A stretch of 64,000 bases of DNA from Emticicia sp051209875. GTDB lineage: Bacteria > Bacteroidota > Bacteroidia > Cytophagales > Spirosomataceae. The translations under genes and the position numbers were made by a program. Position 1 is the stretch's first letter, and the number at the start of each line of letters is the position of its first letter. This document shows positions 36,064 through 45,433 of this stretch, piece after piece. The stretch is from assembly GCF_051209875.1 (NCBI RefSeq), contig NZ_JBNTQY010000001.1, positions 2,356,001-2,420,000 on the forward strand, given 5' to 3'. Below the pieces are notes generated by a model. That model saw nothing but the letters and a program-made list of their open reading frames with translations, was not told the DNA's origin and searched no databases.

Positions 36064-36870
36064 TTAAATTTCTTCTTCTAAATCTTGGGTTTCTAAATGC
36101 TCTAAAATTTCTTGTTTATTTATTTTTAGACCCTCTAATACTTTAGAATCAACGGTTTTACTTGTATTTTTTGCATTTTCAACCACAGATTCATATTCTA
36201 AATAACTTAAATCTTGGGTTTCTAAATAATTTTTGATATCGTCATTACTTACTTTTTCTAATGCTAATGTTGTTTTATCTTTAGTGAATTGTGGTACAGC
36301 AAACCAAAGCCCAACCATCAATATAATACTTGCGGCAGCCGACCACTTGACTCGACTAGAAAGCCAATTTACATGAATAACACGGCCTTTTTTCTCAGTA
36401 TCAATTTTGGATAAAATATTTTCTGATAATGTCTCAAAATAATGCGGAGGAACATTAAAAACATTTTCTTTATTAAATCGTTCAATACCTAAATTTGCCT
36501 CAAGGTTTTGAAAATAATTATTTGGAACTTTAAATTCTATCTGTTTGTCAAGACTTTCTATCAAAACATTTGCATAGATTCTTTCGTCTAAATTTTCAAA
36601 ATAGCCATTGGGAGTTTTAAAAATATTAACTCTTTTTAATTGCTCTAAATCAAAGTTTTTTTGTTCAATTTGCTCAATTCTACTGAAAATTTTTGAAGAA
36701 AGTTCGTCGAAATAACCATTTGGAGTTGAAAAATTGTTTGTTTTTTCTAAATTAAAACTTAATTCTTCCTGCGTTTCTACTCGTTGTTGGATAGTCAAAG
36801 TAAGGTTTTCAAAGTAATTGGAAGGAACTTTGAAAATATTATTTTTGACTATTTTATCTAAAGAAATCAT
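36064..36870 (-). CDS. anti-sigma-like membrane protein with five FxxPxxYFxxL repeats
   Basis: A 268-residue protein encoded directly after an ECF sigma factor, hence probably its anti-sigma factor. The N-terminal cytoplasmic part carries five copies of F-x-[VT]-P-x-x-Y-F-x-x-L, beginning at residues 13, 47, 84, 113 and 138 (for example FKVPSNYFENL, FKTPNGYFENL, FNVPPHYFETL). One membrane helix follows (about 178-195, AAASIILMVGLWFAVP) and a C-terminal segment of about 70 residues outside, which holds two related stretches (NYLETQDLSYLE and EHLETQDLEEEI). One or two such YF motifs are common in Bacteroidota proteins of this position; five is unusual. Confidence 0.78.
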   Translation of the reverse strand: MISLDKIVKNNIFKVPSNYFENLTLTIQQRVETQEELSFNLEKTNNFSTPNGYFDELSSKIFSRIEQIEQKNFDLEQLKRVNIFKTPNGYFENLDERIYANVLIESLDKQIEFKVPNNYFQNLEANLGIERFNKENVFNVPPHYFETLSENILSKIDTEKKGRVIHVNWLSSRVKWSAAASIILMVGLWFAVPQFTKDKTTLALEKVSNDDIKNYLETQDLSYLEYESVVENAKNTSKTVDSKVLEGLKINKQEILEHLETQDLEEEI

Positions 36871-36940
36871 TTTTGAAATTTTCTAAAATTTGAGAGAACG
36901 ATGATTTGACAAAGATATTTTAAGAAGGTTTAAATTTTTG

Positions 36941-37507
36941 TTAAAAACTTATCTCTTGACTATTGAGTGATTCTTCTATTTTCTTGACGGCTAAATGATA
37001 AGATGCTTTCAAGGCACCCACTGAAGTGCCAGTAATTTCAGCAATTTCATCATATTTCAAGTCATCATAATATCTCATGTTAAATACTAAGCGTTGTTTA
37101 TCAGGTAGTTGTAAAAGTGCTTTTTGGAGTTTTATCTGAATTTCATCGCCCGAAATATAATCTTGACTTATCGAACTTTCAAGGGTATTCAATAGGTCGA
37201 GGCTATCATCATTATCAAGCGGAACATGGTTTTGGCGGCGTTTTTTTTGTAAAAAGTTTAAACTTTCATTGGTAGCAATACGATAAATCCAAGTATAAAG
37301 TTGTGAATCGGATCTGAAGTTTTGTAAACCCTGCCAAACTTTTATGAAAGTTTCCTGCACAACATCGTCAGCATCATCATGGTCAATGACCATTTTACGA
37401 ATGTGCCAATAGATTTTCTGCTGATATTTTTTTAGCAGTTGACTAAAAGCATCGTGTCGCTTTAGTTCATCTTGGAATTGTAATAGCAGTTCCGAATCTG
37501 ATAACAT
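36941..37507 (-). CDS. ECF-type RNA polymerase sigma factor
   Basis: A 188-residue group-4 sigma factor. Region 2 includes DADDVVQETFIKVWQGLQNFRSDSQLYTWIYRIATNESLNFLQKKRR, region 4 includes LPDKQRLVFNMRYYDDLKYDEIAEITGTSVGALKASYHLAVKKI. First gene of an operon with the anti-sigma-like and Spy-like genes (70- and 30-bp gaps). The 288 bp upstream (37508-37795) hold no gene that I can see; the sigma factor's own promoter should be there. Confidence 0.95.
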   Translation of the reverse strand: MLSDSELLLQFQDELKRHDAFSQLLKKYQQKIYWHIRKMVIDHDDADDVVQETFIKVWQGLQNFRSDSQLYTWIYRIATNESLNFLQKKRRQNHVPLDNDDSLDLLNTLESSISQDYISGDEIQIKLQKALLQLPDKQRLVFNMRYYDDLKYDEIAEITGTSVGALKASYHLAVKKIEESLNSQEISF

Positions 37508-37795
37508 CTTGTTGTATTTTCTGTTTGGATTTGACTTAGAAAGAGCAAATGAGCTTAGCTACCAAGCAATATTTCATAATAAAAGATTAAAATTACTTGT
37601 TTTTATATGAATTGTAAGCATAATCTGCTATCATTTTTTGTTGGCATACAAAATGCTGGTATTATAAGAAAACAAAAAGAATGAAAATGTGTTCGAAGGA
37701 GAACTGTTTTAGTAGCTATTAGTCAACTAAATATGCTATGCACAAATGAAGAAAGCCTGTGTGCATAGCATAATAAGGAAGATTAAATAAAATTA

Positions 37796-38815
37796 TTAAT
37801 TTAAATAAGGGTCGATGGTTCGTATTGTGCCATCTGAATGATAGGTCAACTCCGTAACTTTTATACTTCTAAGATGTGTAACTCCCTCAGAAAGGCTCGA
37901 ATCATGGTAAAAAAGATAAGTTTTGCCCTCAAATTCGCAAATAGAATGGTGGGTCGTCCATCCAACAACAGGGTTTAATATTCTTCCTTGATAAATAAAT
38001 GGCCCATAAGGATTATCACCTATGGCATAGCATATAAAATGTGTATCACCAGTAGAGTATGAGAAATAATATTTACCATTATAGCGGTGCATCCAAGAAG
38101 CTTCAAAAAAACGTCTGTCATTATCGCCTGCCAAAAGAGGTTTGCCATTTTTGTCCAAAATCAATAATTGCTTCGGCGTTTCGGCAAATTGCTTCATGTC
38201 ATCAGTGAGTTTCGCTACAATCGGACAAAGTGCTTCCTCTTCTGCACTTGGCTCTTCATTGTCTAAATTGTATTGATTGTTGCGATATTTTTGCAATTGT
38301 CCTCCCCAAATTCCACCAAAATACATATAAAAACTGCCATCATTATCTTCAAAAACTGCAGGGTCGATGCTATAACTACCTTCAATTGGTAAAGGTTCTG
38401 CTAAAAATGGCCCAGTAGGTGAGTCAGAAATAGCTACGCCAATTTGGAATATTCCATCAGCTTTTTTTGCAGGAAAATAAAGATAATATTTTCCATCTTT
38501 ACAAGCTGCGTCGGGAGCCCACATTTGACGTGCTGCCCAAGGTACATCATTTACATGTAGAGCTACACCATTATCAATTGCCTCATCATCTAACGAATCC
38601 ATCGAAATTACTCGATAATCTTCCATCGCAAAATGACTCCCTAAATCATCAAAAGGTATTCCAGCTTCAATGTCGTGGGATGGATAAATATAAATTTTAC
38701 CGTCAAATACATGTGCAGAAGGGTCTGCTGTAAAAATATGTTTGACGAGTGGTTTTGAAATAGATTTATTGTTTAAATCCTTGAAATCAATGTGTTCAAT
38801 ACTTTCCTCTGGCAT
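37796..38815 (-). CDS. glycoside hydrolase family 43
   Basis: A 339-residue five-bladed beta-propeller glycosidase (typical GH43 substrates are xylosides and arabinosides). The catalytic triad positions can be placed: base D31 in FTADPSAHVFDGKIYIYPSHD, the modulating Asp in SYSIDPAVFEDNDGSFYMYFGG, and the acid Glu in FFEASWMHRYNGKYYFSYSTGD. No signal peptide, so it is probably cytoplasmic and acts on imported oligosaccharides. A TTG at 38839 opens a longer frame; the ATG at 38815 (MPEESIEHIDF) is chosen. It follows the GPH-type transporter gene by 42 bp. Confidence 0.92.
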   Translation of the reverse strand: MPEESIEHIDFKDLNNKSISKPLVKHIFTADPSAHVFDGKIYIYPSHDIEAGIPFDDLGSHFAMEDYRVISMDSLDDEAIDNGVALHVNDVPWAARQMWAPDAACKDGKYYLYFPAKKADGIFQIGVAISDSPTGPFLAEPLPIEGSYSIDPAVFEDNDGSFYMYFGGIWGGQLQKYRNNQYNLDNEEPSAEEEALCPIVAKLTDDMKQFAETPKQLLILDKNGKPLLAGDNDRRFFEASWMHRYNGKYYFSYSTGDTHFICYAIGDNPYGPFIYQGRILNPVVGWTTHHSICEFEGKTYLFYHDSSLSEGVTHLRSIKVTELTYHSDGTIRTIDPYLN

Positions 38816-38857
38816 TTTTTTTATTATTAATTTATTCAAATAAATATTTTTTGTTGG

Positions 38858-40327
38858 CTATTTATTTCTTTTTTCTTTCAATTCTGCCTCCAATTTAACT
38901 TCCATTTTTTTATTAATCTCATAACCAAATAATAGCAATGCACCAATCAGAAATACGAGACCTGGATAGATACTGACAGACATTTTTATGCCTGATACTG
39001 TACTTTCTGTTTGTTCAACTTTTTCGGCAACGTAGCCATAAGTAGAAAGTAGAGCTGCACCGACTGCTCCACCGACACTCAACCCAATTTTTAAACCAAA
39101 AATCATTGCCGAAAAAATCATAGCAGTAGCTCTACGATTATTTTGTAATTCACTGTAATCAGCTACATCTGCAATCATTGCCCATAAAAGAGGAATTGTA
39201 ACACCATAAGTAAAGCCATGCAAAATTTGCGTGATGAAAACGATACCTATGGCTTCTCTTGAATAAAAATTAAACATAATGAGACATAATGCGGAAAGGC
39301 TAAGGAAAATTCCGAAGATATTTCTTTTTCCAAATTTATCGGCCAATGGTTTGGAAAACATAATGCCAATGATCATAAAAATAATACCACCAGCATTGAA
39401 TAAACTATTAGCTGAGGTAGGAGCATCTTCAGGCCATTCAAACTTACCGAGACCTAAACCTGTGATTGCTTGATTTAAACCTCCAATAAAACTATTGAAA
39501 CCAATTTCTTCTAAAAAAGCCGCTTGTGAAGCAGGATTTAGGTAATATTTAAAATAATAAATATACATTCCTCCTTTTAAAGCTAAAGTAATAAATACCA
39601 AAATGGTAACTAATAACATAATTATCCAAGGTCTGTTTTTAGATAAATCTGTAAGATCTTGTCTAATAGTACTTTTTTCAGTAGTTGATGCTGGCTGAAT
39701 TCTTTCTTTAGTTGTTAAAAATGTAATGAAAAAGCAAATAACTCCCACAATTGCAAAAAATAGGATAACTTTTTCAAAGCCAGCCGCTTTATCACCATGT
39801 CCAAGTGAAAGAGCTAATGGTAGAAGCAAAGATTGAATGATGAATTGAGCCACCATTACGGCTACAAAACGATAGGACGAAAGACTGTTTCGCTCTTTCA
39901 TATCGCCTGTTATCACACCACTTAAAGCCGAATATGGTAAATTGTTTGCCGAATAAATGATTACTAAAAGAAAATAGGTAATTGAGGCATAAATTATTTT
40001 ACCAGTTTCTCCAAAATCTGGGGTTGTGAAAGCAAGCAGTGAAATCACACCAAAAGGAATTGAGGTCCATAATACCCAAGGACGAAACTTCCCCCACCGA
40101 GTGTTAGTTCGGTCAGCAATAATTCCCATTAAAATATTAAAAAATGCACCAAAAAAACCACCAATAAAGATCACAACACTGGCAGTTCCTGCTGGGATTT
40201 TGTAAATATCTGTATAAAAATAAGCTAAAAAAGTCATTAAGGTTTGAAAAATCAAATTTGCAGCTAAATCTCCCAAACTATAACCTACTTTTTCGAGAAT
40301 ACTAAGTTTATGGGTTTCTTGTTTCAT
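38858..40327 (-). CDS. GPH-type sugar:cation symporter (MFS)
   Basis: A 489-residue inner-membrane transporter of the glycoside-pentoside-hexuronide family, 12 helices. The N-terminal KVGYSLGDLAANLIFQTLMTFLAYFYTDIY and the loop IMGIIADRTNTRWGKFRPWVLW (family D-R-T-x-x-x-W-G-x-x-R-P motif) are diagnostic. It lies directly upstream of the GH43 gene, so it probably imports xylo- or arabino-oligosaccharides that GH43 splits in the cytoplasm. An inserted segment around residues 265-295 lengthens one loop. Confidence 0.92.
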   Translation of the reverse strand: MKQETHKLSILEKVGYSLGDLAANLIFQTLMTFLAYFYTDIYKIPAGTASVVIFIGGFFGAFFNILMGIIADRTNTRWGKFRPWVLWTSIPFGVISLLAFTTPDFGETGKIIYASITYFLLVIIYSANNLPYSALSGVITGDMKERNSLSSYRFVAVMVAQFIIQSLLLPLALSLGHGDKAAGFEKVILFFAIVGVICFFITFLTTKERIQPASTTEKSTIRQDLTDLSKNRPWIIMLLVTILVFITLALKGGMYIYYFKYYLNPASQAAFLEEIGFNSFIGGLNQAITGLGLGKFEWPEDAPTSANSLFNAGGIIFMIIGIMFSKPLADKFGKRNIFGIFLSLSALCLIMFNFYSREAIGIVFITQILHGFTYGVTIPLLWAMIADVADYSELQNNRRATAMIFSAMIFGLKIGLSVGGAVGAALLSTYGYVAEKVEQTESTVSGIKMSVSIYPGLVFLIGALLLFGYEINKKMEVKLEAELKEKRNK

Positions 40328-40754
40328 AATGATTGAGGGTCGAAATTTATATGTTTAAAAATAGTTATATCATAATGTTCTAATCTGAGTTTTTCTCTCA
40401 AAATATATCGATTAGATTTCTATCCAAGCCAGATCATTTTTGAGATATTTGTAACTTTAAATTGTCTTATGGTAGATTTTACCACAAGAATAGAAGAGTT
40501 TTTTGACTAAATCAAATTAATTATTAAAAATATTTGAATATTACAAAATTAGTTGCTTAATTTTTGCTTTTAATTCTGAAATAAGATTTAGAAAGTAGTT
40601 TTTTGTGGAAAATAAAAACAGATTTTTAGCTACTAAAAAGGCCATTTTTGCTAATTAGGCCAATCGAAAATTGACACTCAAAGTAAAAGCAGAGGACTTA
40701 GTAAAAAAAAATAAAGTATATGTGCTTTTTATCGTTTTAAACAATCAAGAAATA
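40328..40754. promoter_or_regulatory. divergent regulatory region with operator-like dyad
   Basis: The 427-bp gap between the leftward transporter gene and the rightward esterase/deacetylase gene. It holds an inverted repeat, TTATGGTA-GATTT-TACCACAA (40467-40487, 7 of 8 positions paired), a candidate operator for a sugar-responsive regulator. No regulator gene adjoins it, and I see no other clear structure. Confidence 0.35.
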
Positions 40755-43421
40755 ATGAAGTTTTTAAAAATTGTATTTTTTACATGCTGCTTAGTGAGCG
40801 TGTTTGCTGTTAATGCACAAATTAGATTACCTAAACTAATTTCGGATAACATGGTTTTGCAACGAGACCAGCCCATTAAAATTTGGGGTTGGGCTACGCC
40901 AAAAGAAAAAATCACTTTACTTTTCGATAAAAAAACATTTAAAACGTCAGCAAATGATGCTGGAAAATGGGAATTGATTCTTCCAGCTCAACCAGCAGGA
41001 ACTGACATTACGATGGTTTTGAAAGGTAACAACGAAATTACGCTTAAAAATATCGCTTTTGGTGATGTATGGCTTTGTAGTGGTCAAAGCAATATGGTTA
41101 CGCCTATGGAAAGGGTAAAAGAAAAGTATCCAGAAGATATTACAAATGCTAATTATCCAAACATCAGAAACTTTTTTGTACAAACGTTAACCAATCTTAA
41201 CGCTCCAAAAAATGATTTCCCTCAAGGGGAATGGAAGGTGGCAAACCCTAAAGATATACTTACTTTCGGTGCGACCTCATACTTTTTTGCAAGAGAAATT
41301 TACGAAAAATATAATGTTCCAATTGGAATTATTAATAGTTCTGTTGGAGGAACTCCCATTGAGGCATGGATTAGTGAAGGTGGCTATAAAAACTTCGCTG
41401 ATATTCAGAAAACCATTGTTCGAAACAAAGATACCAGTTACGTAAATTCATTCAATCGCCGCTCTTCATTGATTAACAGAACACCGATGCAAGTAAAAGA
41501 TTTAGGCACGATTGAGCATTGGGAAAGCCCTGACTATCAACCAAAAGGTTGGAGAAATATGAATATTCCAGGTTATTGGGAAGACCAAGGAATCAAAGAT
41601 CTGAACGGAGTAGTTTGGTTTAGAAGAACTTTTGAAGTCCCAAAAAGTTGGCTTGGAAAACCAATAAAATTATTCATGGGGCGAATCATTGATGCAGACG
41701 AAATGTATGTCAATGGTAAAAAGATTGGTAATATCACTTATCAATACCCTCCTCGCCGCTACGAAATTCCTGCTGATTTGTTAAAAGAAGGTAAAAATAC
41801 TTTTGTTATAAGGGTAACGAATACTTCTGGAAAAGGTGGTTTTGTACCTGACAAACCTTATTACATGACTGCCAACGGCGAAGAAATTGACCTTAAAGGT
41901 ACATGGCAATATAAAGTTGGAGAAGTTTATCAACCTTTTAATTTTACAGGTAGCCAAAGTTTAGTTCAACAAAATCAACCAACAGCTTTATTCAATGCCA
42001 TGATAGCTCCTGTTTTGCCAATGAAAATAAAGGGATTTATTTGGTATCAGGGAGAAAGTAATACTGGAAGTCCAGAAAAATATGATGATTTTATCATTGC
42101 TTTAATCAATGATTGGCGGAAACTATGGAATGATAATAATTTGCCTTTTTTTGTGGTACAATTGCCTAATTTTCAAGAAGTAAACTATACCACCACCGAA
42201 AGTAATATTGCAAGATTACGAGAAGCCCAAAATAAAGCCCTTAGCTTGCCAAATACTGCGGTGGCTGTTACAATAGATTTGGGCGAATGGAACGATATTC
42301 ACCCACTCAACAAAAAAGATATTGGCAAACGACTTGCTTTGGCAGCTCGAAATTTAGCCTATAACGAAAAAAATGTAGTTTATTCTGGGCCAATATTAAC
42401 AAATCAACAAATCGAGAATGATAAAATTATACTCACTTTCGATCAAGTGGCAAACGGCATTACTTCAAAAGATAACGAAGAATTACGTTGGTTTTCGATA
42501 GCAGATTATGATAAGAAATTCGTTTGGGCAAAAACACTAATAGTTGGAAAAAATAAAATTGAACTTTGGAATGAATTAGTGAAAACACCAAAATATGTCC
42601 GATATGCTTGGCAAGATAATCCAGAAAGTGTTAATTTCTATAATTCGGCTGATTTGCCCGCTTCTCCTTTCAGAACTGATGCTGAAAGCTTGGATGAAAG
42701 TAAGCCTTGGAAAGGCAAAAAATGTTCGGTAGTCTTAACCTATGACGATGCCCTCAATGTTCATCTTGATAATGTTATTCCGGCATTAGACTCTTTGAGT
42801 TTAAAAGGTACTTTTTACTTGACAGCCTCATCAGATGCTGGGATAAGGAGAGTGAATGATTGGAGAAAAGCCGCCGCAAATGGACATGAACTGGGCAATC
42901 ATACACTTTATCATCCATGTGATGCCTCTGAACAAGGAATGAGTTGGGTAAGACCAGAATATGATTTGAGTAAATATAGTTTGAGAAGGATCCAAGATGA
43001 AATCAAAATGTGCAATGCTTATCTGAAATCAATTGATGGGAAAGACAAAAGAACATTTGCTTTTACCTGCGGACATAAAAAAGTAGTTGAAGGTGAGTTT
43101 ATACAAACACTTACTAATGAATTTGTTGCGGCTCGGGCGGTAAGAAGTCAAATGCACAATTTGCAAGAACAAAATCTCATGGATATTGATTGTTACAGCA
43201 TGGAAGGTACTTCAGGCGAGAAAATGATTGAATTAGTGAAACAAGCTCAGAATTCGGGTAAATTATTGGTTTTTCTATTTCATGGTGTAGGAGGTGAGCA
43301 TGGTTTAAATGTATCAAAAGAAGCACATAGTCAGCTACTACATTATTTGAAAGAAAACGAAAAAGAAATTTATATTGATACTATGCTCAATGTAGCTGAG
43401 CATATAAAGGCATTAAAATAG
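40755..43421 (+). CDS. sialate O-acetylesterase-like SGNH esterase fused to polysaccharide deacetylase
   Basis: An 888-residue secreted enzyme. Signal peptide MKFLKIVFFTCCLVSVFAVNA from the ATG at 40755 (a TTG at 40671 opens the frame but leaves no signal at its start). Residues about 22-650 are an SGNH esterase of the sialate-acetylesterase type: nucleophile S109 in WLCSGQSNM, a beta-sandwich insert (VVWFRRTFEVPKSW ... ILLKEGKN-like), FIWYQGESNTGSPEKYDDF, and the D-x-x-H block EWNDIHPLNKKD. Residues about 655-888 are a NodB-type deacetylase: SVVLTYDDALNVHLD (motif 1) and GHELGNHTLYHP (metal His pair). The fusion suggests removal of O-acetyl and N-acetyl (or a second acetyl) groups from the same glycan. 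Confidence 0.88.
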   Translation: MKFLKIVFFTCCLVSVFAVNAQIRLPKLISDNMVLQRDQPIKIWGWATPKEKITLLFDKKTFKTSANDAGKWELILPAQPAGTDITMVLKGNNEITLKNIAFGDVWLCSGQSNMVTPMERVKEKYPEDITNANYPNIRNFFVQTLTNLNAPKNDFPQGEWKVANPKDILTFGATSYFFAREIYEKYNVPIGIINSSVGGTPIEAWISEGGYKNFADIQKTIVRNKDTSYVNSFNRRSSLINRTPMQVKDLGTIEHWESPDYQPKGWRNMNIPGYWEDQGIKDLNGVVWFRRTFEVPKSWLGKPIKLFMGRIIDADEMYVNGKKIGNITYQYPPRRYEIPADLLKEGKNTFVIRVTNTSGKGGFVPDKPYYMTANGEEIDLKGTWQYKVGEVYQPFNFTGSQSLVQQNQPTALFNAMIAPVLPMKIKGFIWYQGESNTGSPEKYDDFIIALINDWRKLWNDNNLPFFVVQLPNFQEVNYTTTESNIARLREAQNKALSLPNTAVAVTIDLGEWNDIHPLNKKDIGKRLALAARNLAYNEKNVVYSGPILTNQQIENDKIILTFDQVANGITSKDNEELRWFSIADYDKKFVWAKTLIVGKNKIELWNELVKTPKYVRYAWQDNPESVNFYNSADLPASPFRTDAESLDESKPWKGKKCSVVLTYDDALNVHLDNVIPALDSLSLKGTFYLTASSDAGIRRVNDWRKAAANGHELGNHTLYHPCDASEQGMSWVRPEYDLSKYSLRRIQDEIKMCNAYLKSIDGKDKRTFAFTCGHKKVVEGEFIQTLTNEFVAARAVRSQMHNLQEQNLMDIDCYSMEGTSGEKMIELVKQAQNSGKLLVFLFHGVGGEHGLNVSKEAHSQLLHYLKENEKEIYIDTMLNVAEHIKALK

Positions 43422-43636
43422 AGTTATTTGATAAGATTCAAAATTTTAGATTTACAGCACAGTACAGGATAGTTGAATTGTACAATATTGTTTGATTTGT
43501 ATAATACCAAGTTTTTTTGTTTATATATTTATAAAATGTTATGTTTATACAAGATAGCTTAGTAGAAAATATGAGTAAAATTTTAAATAATGTGTTTTAA
43601 AATGTTGATTATCAATATTTTAGTTGTTTTATTTCA

Positions 43637-44833
43637 ATGTATTTACATTTATCTGTATCAAAAAACATGAAAAATAGACTTGTCAAAATTTTTGCCTCAA
43701 TTCGCTCAAAAGGACTATTTTATCTCTTATTTCCTTTGATAATTTTATGTATTCAAAGTTCAAAACCAACATTGATAAAATTTAGTAGGTATTTTGTAGC
43801 AGCAGAAAGTTATGAGTCGGTGGGTGTGGCAGATATAAATAATGATGGCAAACTTGATTTGATTTCTGGTGATTTTTGGTACGAAAATAATGGTACAAGG
43901 AAAAATAATTTTCGTGACCGACACCTAATTGATAATCAAAAAAGACAAGGCGAATATTATGATGACTTTGCTTCGATTTGTATGGATGTTAATGCAGATG
44001 GAAACGTGGATTATATCACAGGAGGCTGGTTTGACCAAACGCTACGCTGGCTCGAAAACCCTGGCAAATCAAAAGAACAACGTTGGAAAATACATGAAAT
44101 CGCTAAAGTTGGTAATATAGAATGTATCAGAGCATGGGATATTGATGGTGATGGAAAAGTAGAGATTGTACCCAATAATCCAAAATTACCATTGAAATAT
44201 TTCAAGGTAGAGAATGGAAATTTTAATCAAATTAATATCGCTGATAATCAAGGGCATGGGTTGGGTTTTGGCGACATTGACGGAGATGGGAAAGGTGATT
44301 TGATTTTGAGTGATGGATGGGTGAAAAATAATGGAAATGAAAAATGGGAGTTGAAACCTGAGTTTTCATTAGGAACTGCCAGTGTTCCGATTTTAGTAGT
44401 TGATGTCAATGCGGATGGGAAAAATGACCTGATTGTTGGTCAAGGTCATACTTATGGTTTACATTGGTACGAGCAGGTGCTAACTGGCACAACTCGGACA
44501 TGGAAAAAACATTTGATTGATGAAACTGCCTCTCAATACCATACTATGGAGTGGGCTGATTTAGACAATGATGGAAAACCTGAGTTAATTACTGGTAAAC
44601 GCTTCAGAGCTCATAATGGAAAAGATCCAGGTGAAAATGATGAGGTAGGATTGTATTATTTTAAATGGAATGGTACAGCATTTATCAAAAATAAAATTGC
44701 TTATGGCCCTGCTGGTGAAGGAAAAGGGACAGGAATTTATTTTGCAGTGGCTGATTTGGTTGGCTCTGGAAAAAAAGACCTTATTGTTGCTGGAAAAGAT
44801 GGATTAGTAATTTTCTTTAACGAAGGATATTGA
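43637..44833 (+). CDS. exported FG-GAP/VCBS repeat protein
   Basis: A 398-residue exported protein, probably a beta-propeller. From the ATG at 43637 or at 43667 (MKNRLVKIF) a hydrophobic segment (GLFYLLFPLIILCIQ) would target it to the envelope. Six calcium-type loops of the form D-x-[ND]-x-D-G-x-x-[DE] occur: DINNDGKLDLI, DVNADGNVDYI, DIDGDGKVEIV, DIDGDGKGDLI, DVNADGKNDLI and DLDNDGKPELI. Such proteins often accompany polysaccharide-degrading genes; here it follows the esterase/deacetylase gene by 215 bp. No catalytic residues are evident. Confidence 0.82.
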   Translation: MYLHLSVSKNMKNRLVKIFASIRSKGLFYLLFPLIILCIQSSKPTLIKFSRYFVAAESYESVGVADINNDGKLDLISGDFWYENNGTRKNNFRDRHLIDNQKRQGEYYDDFASICMDVNADGNVDYITGGWFDQTLRWLENPGKSKEQRWKIHEIAKVGNIECIRAWDIDGDGKVEIVPNNPKLPLKYFKVENGNFNQINIADNQGHGLGFGDIDGDGKGDLILSDGWVKNNGNEKWELKPEFSLGTASVPILVVDVNADGKNDLIVGQGHTYGLHWYEQVLTGTTRTWKKHLIDETASQYHTMEWADLDNDGKPELITGKRFRAHNGKDPGENDEVGLYYFKWNGTAFIKNKIAYGPAGEGKGTGIYFAVADLVGSGKKDLIVAGKDGLVIFFNEGY

Positions 44834-45218
44834 CTTTTTAAAAGGTGGGAGAGAAGGGGAACGAATTAACTCATTTTCAATCAAAAAAGTGATTAATCTT
44901 TCTGATTTACACTCCCATTTTTTTATATGTTAGATTATTCCTATTTCTAATAAAAACCGTAATTACCCAAGATAGTTTGAATAGGACTTCATAAGATTGT
45001 CAATTTATTAATCTTCTCAGTTTTTGCAATTCACTCAATTTGCTTGATTTCCAACATTACATTTCTTTATTTAAGTATATATTCTCAAATTTTCCTTTAC
45101 AAATATTTCAAATAAAACGATTCTTCTTGTTTTAATCCCTTTTTTTTAAGTAAAAATATAATATATTAAAGAATGTTTATAAAGAATGAAAGAATTTTGC
45201 AAAATATAATTCTATTAA
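44834..45218. other. non-coding gap downstream of FG-GAP gene
   Basis: About 385 bp of very AT-rich sequence without a gene I can support. TGGGAG (around 44844) can pair with CTCCCA before a T7 run (around 44910-44924), which could be the terminator of the preceding gene, but the loop is long. Confidence 0.4.
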
Positions 45219-45249
45219 TTTGATAGAGTATATAGATTATATATTTTTG
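45219..45249 (+). promoter_or_regulatory. TonB-receptor promoter with shared 13-bp element
   Basis: TTTG (45219-45222), a 19-bp spacer and TATTTTTG (45242-45249) fit the Bacteroidota promoter exactly. The spacer ends with TATATAGATTATA (45229-45241), also found at the same place in the metY promoter. The predicted leader before the ATG at 45434 is about 180 nt. Confidence 0.6.
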
Positions 45250-45316
45250 TGCCATTAATAAATAAAAACCCAAAATGGTGAACATAAAAATACCCTGTTG
45301 GATCTAAAATAAAAAA

Positions 45317-45340
45317 CCAGTCTGGCGGCCACCAAACTGG
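45317..45340 (+). promoter_or_regulatory. GC-rich near-palindrome in the TonB-receptor leader
   Basis: CCAGTCTGGCGG continuing to CCACCAAACTGG: 10 of 12 positions pair. It stands out in AT-rich surroundings inside the predicted 5' leader and could be an RNA hairpin or a protein site. Confidence 0.4.
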
Positions 45341-45433
45341 TAAAGTTTAATCAAAAACAATATCAAGCAAAATGACTCTGACAAGTAATGACCTGTTCAG
45401 ATTTATTATTTAAAATTAAACGATTACAAACTA

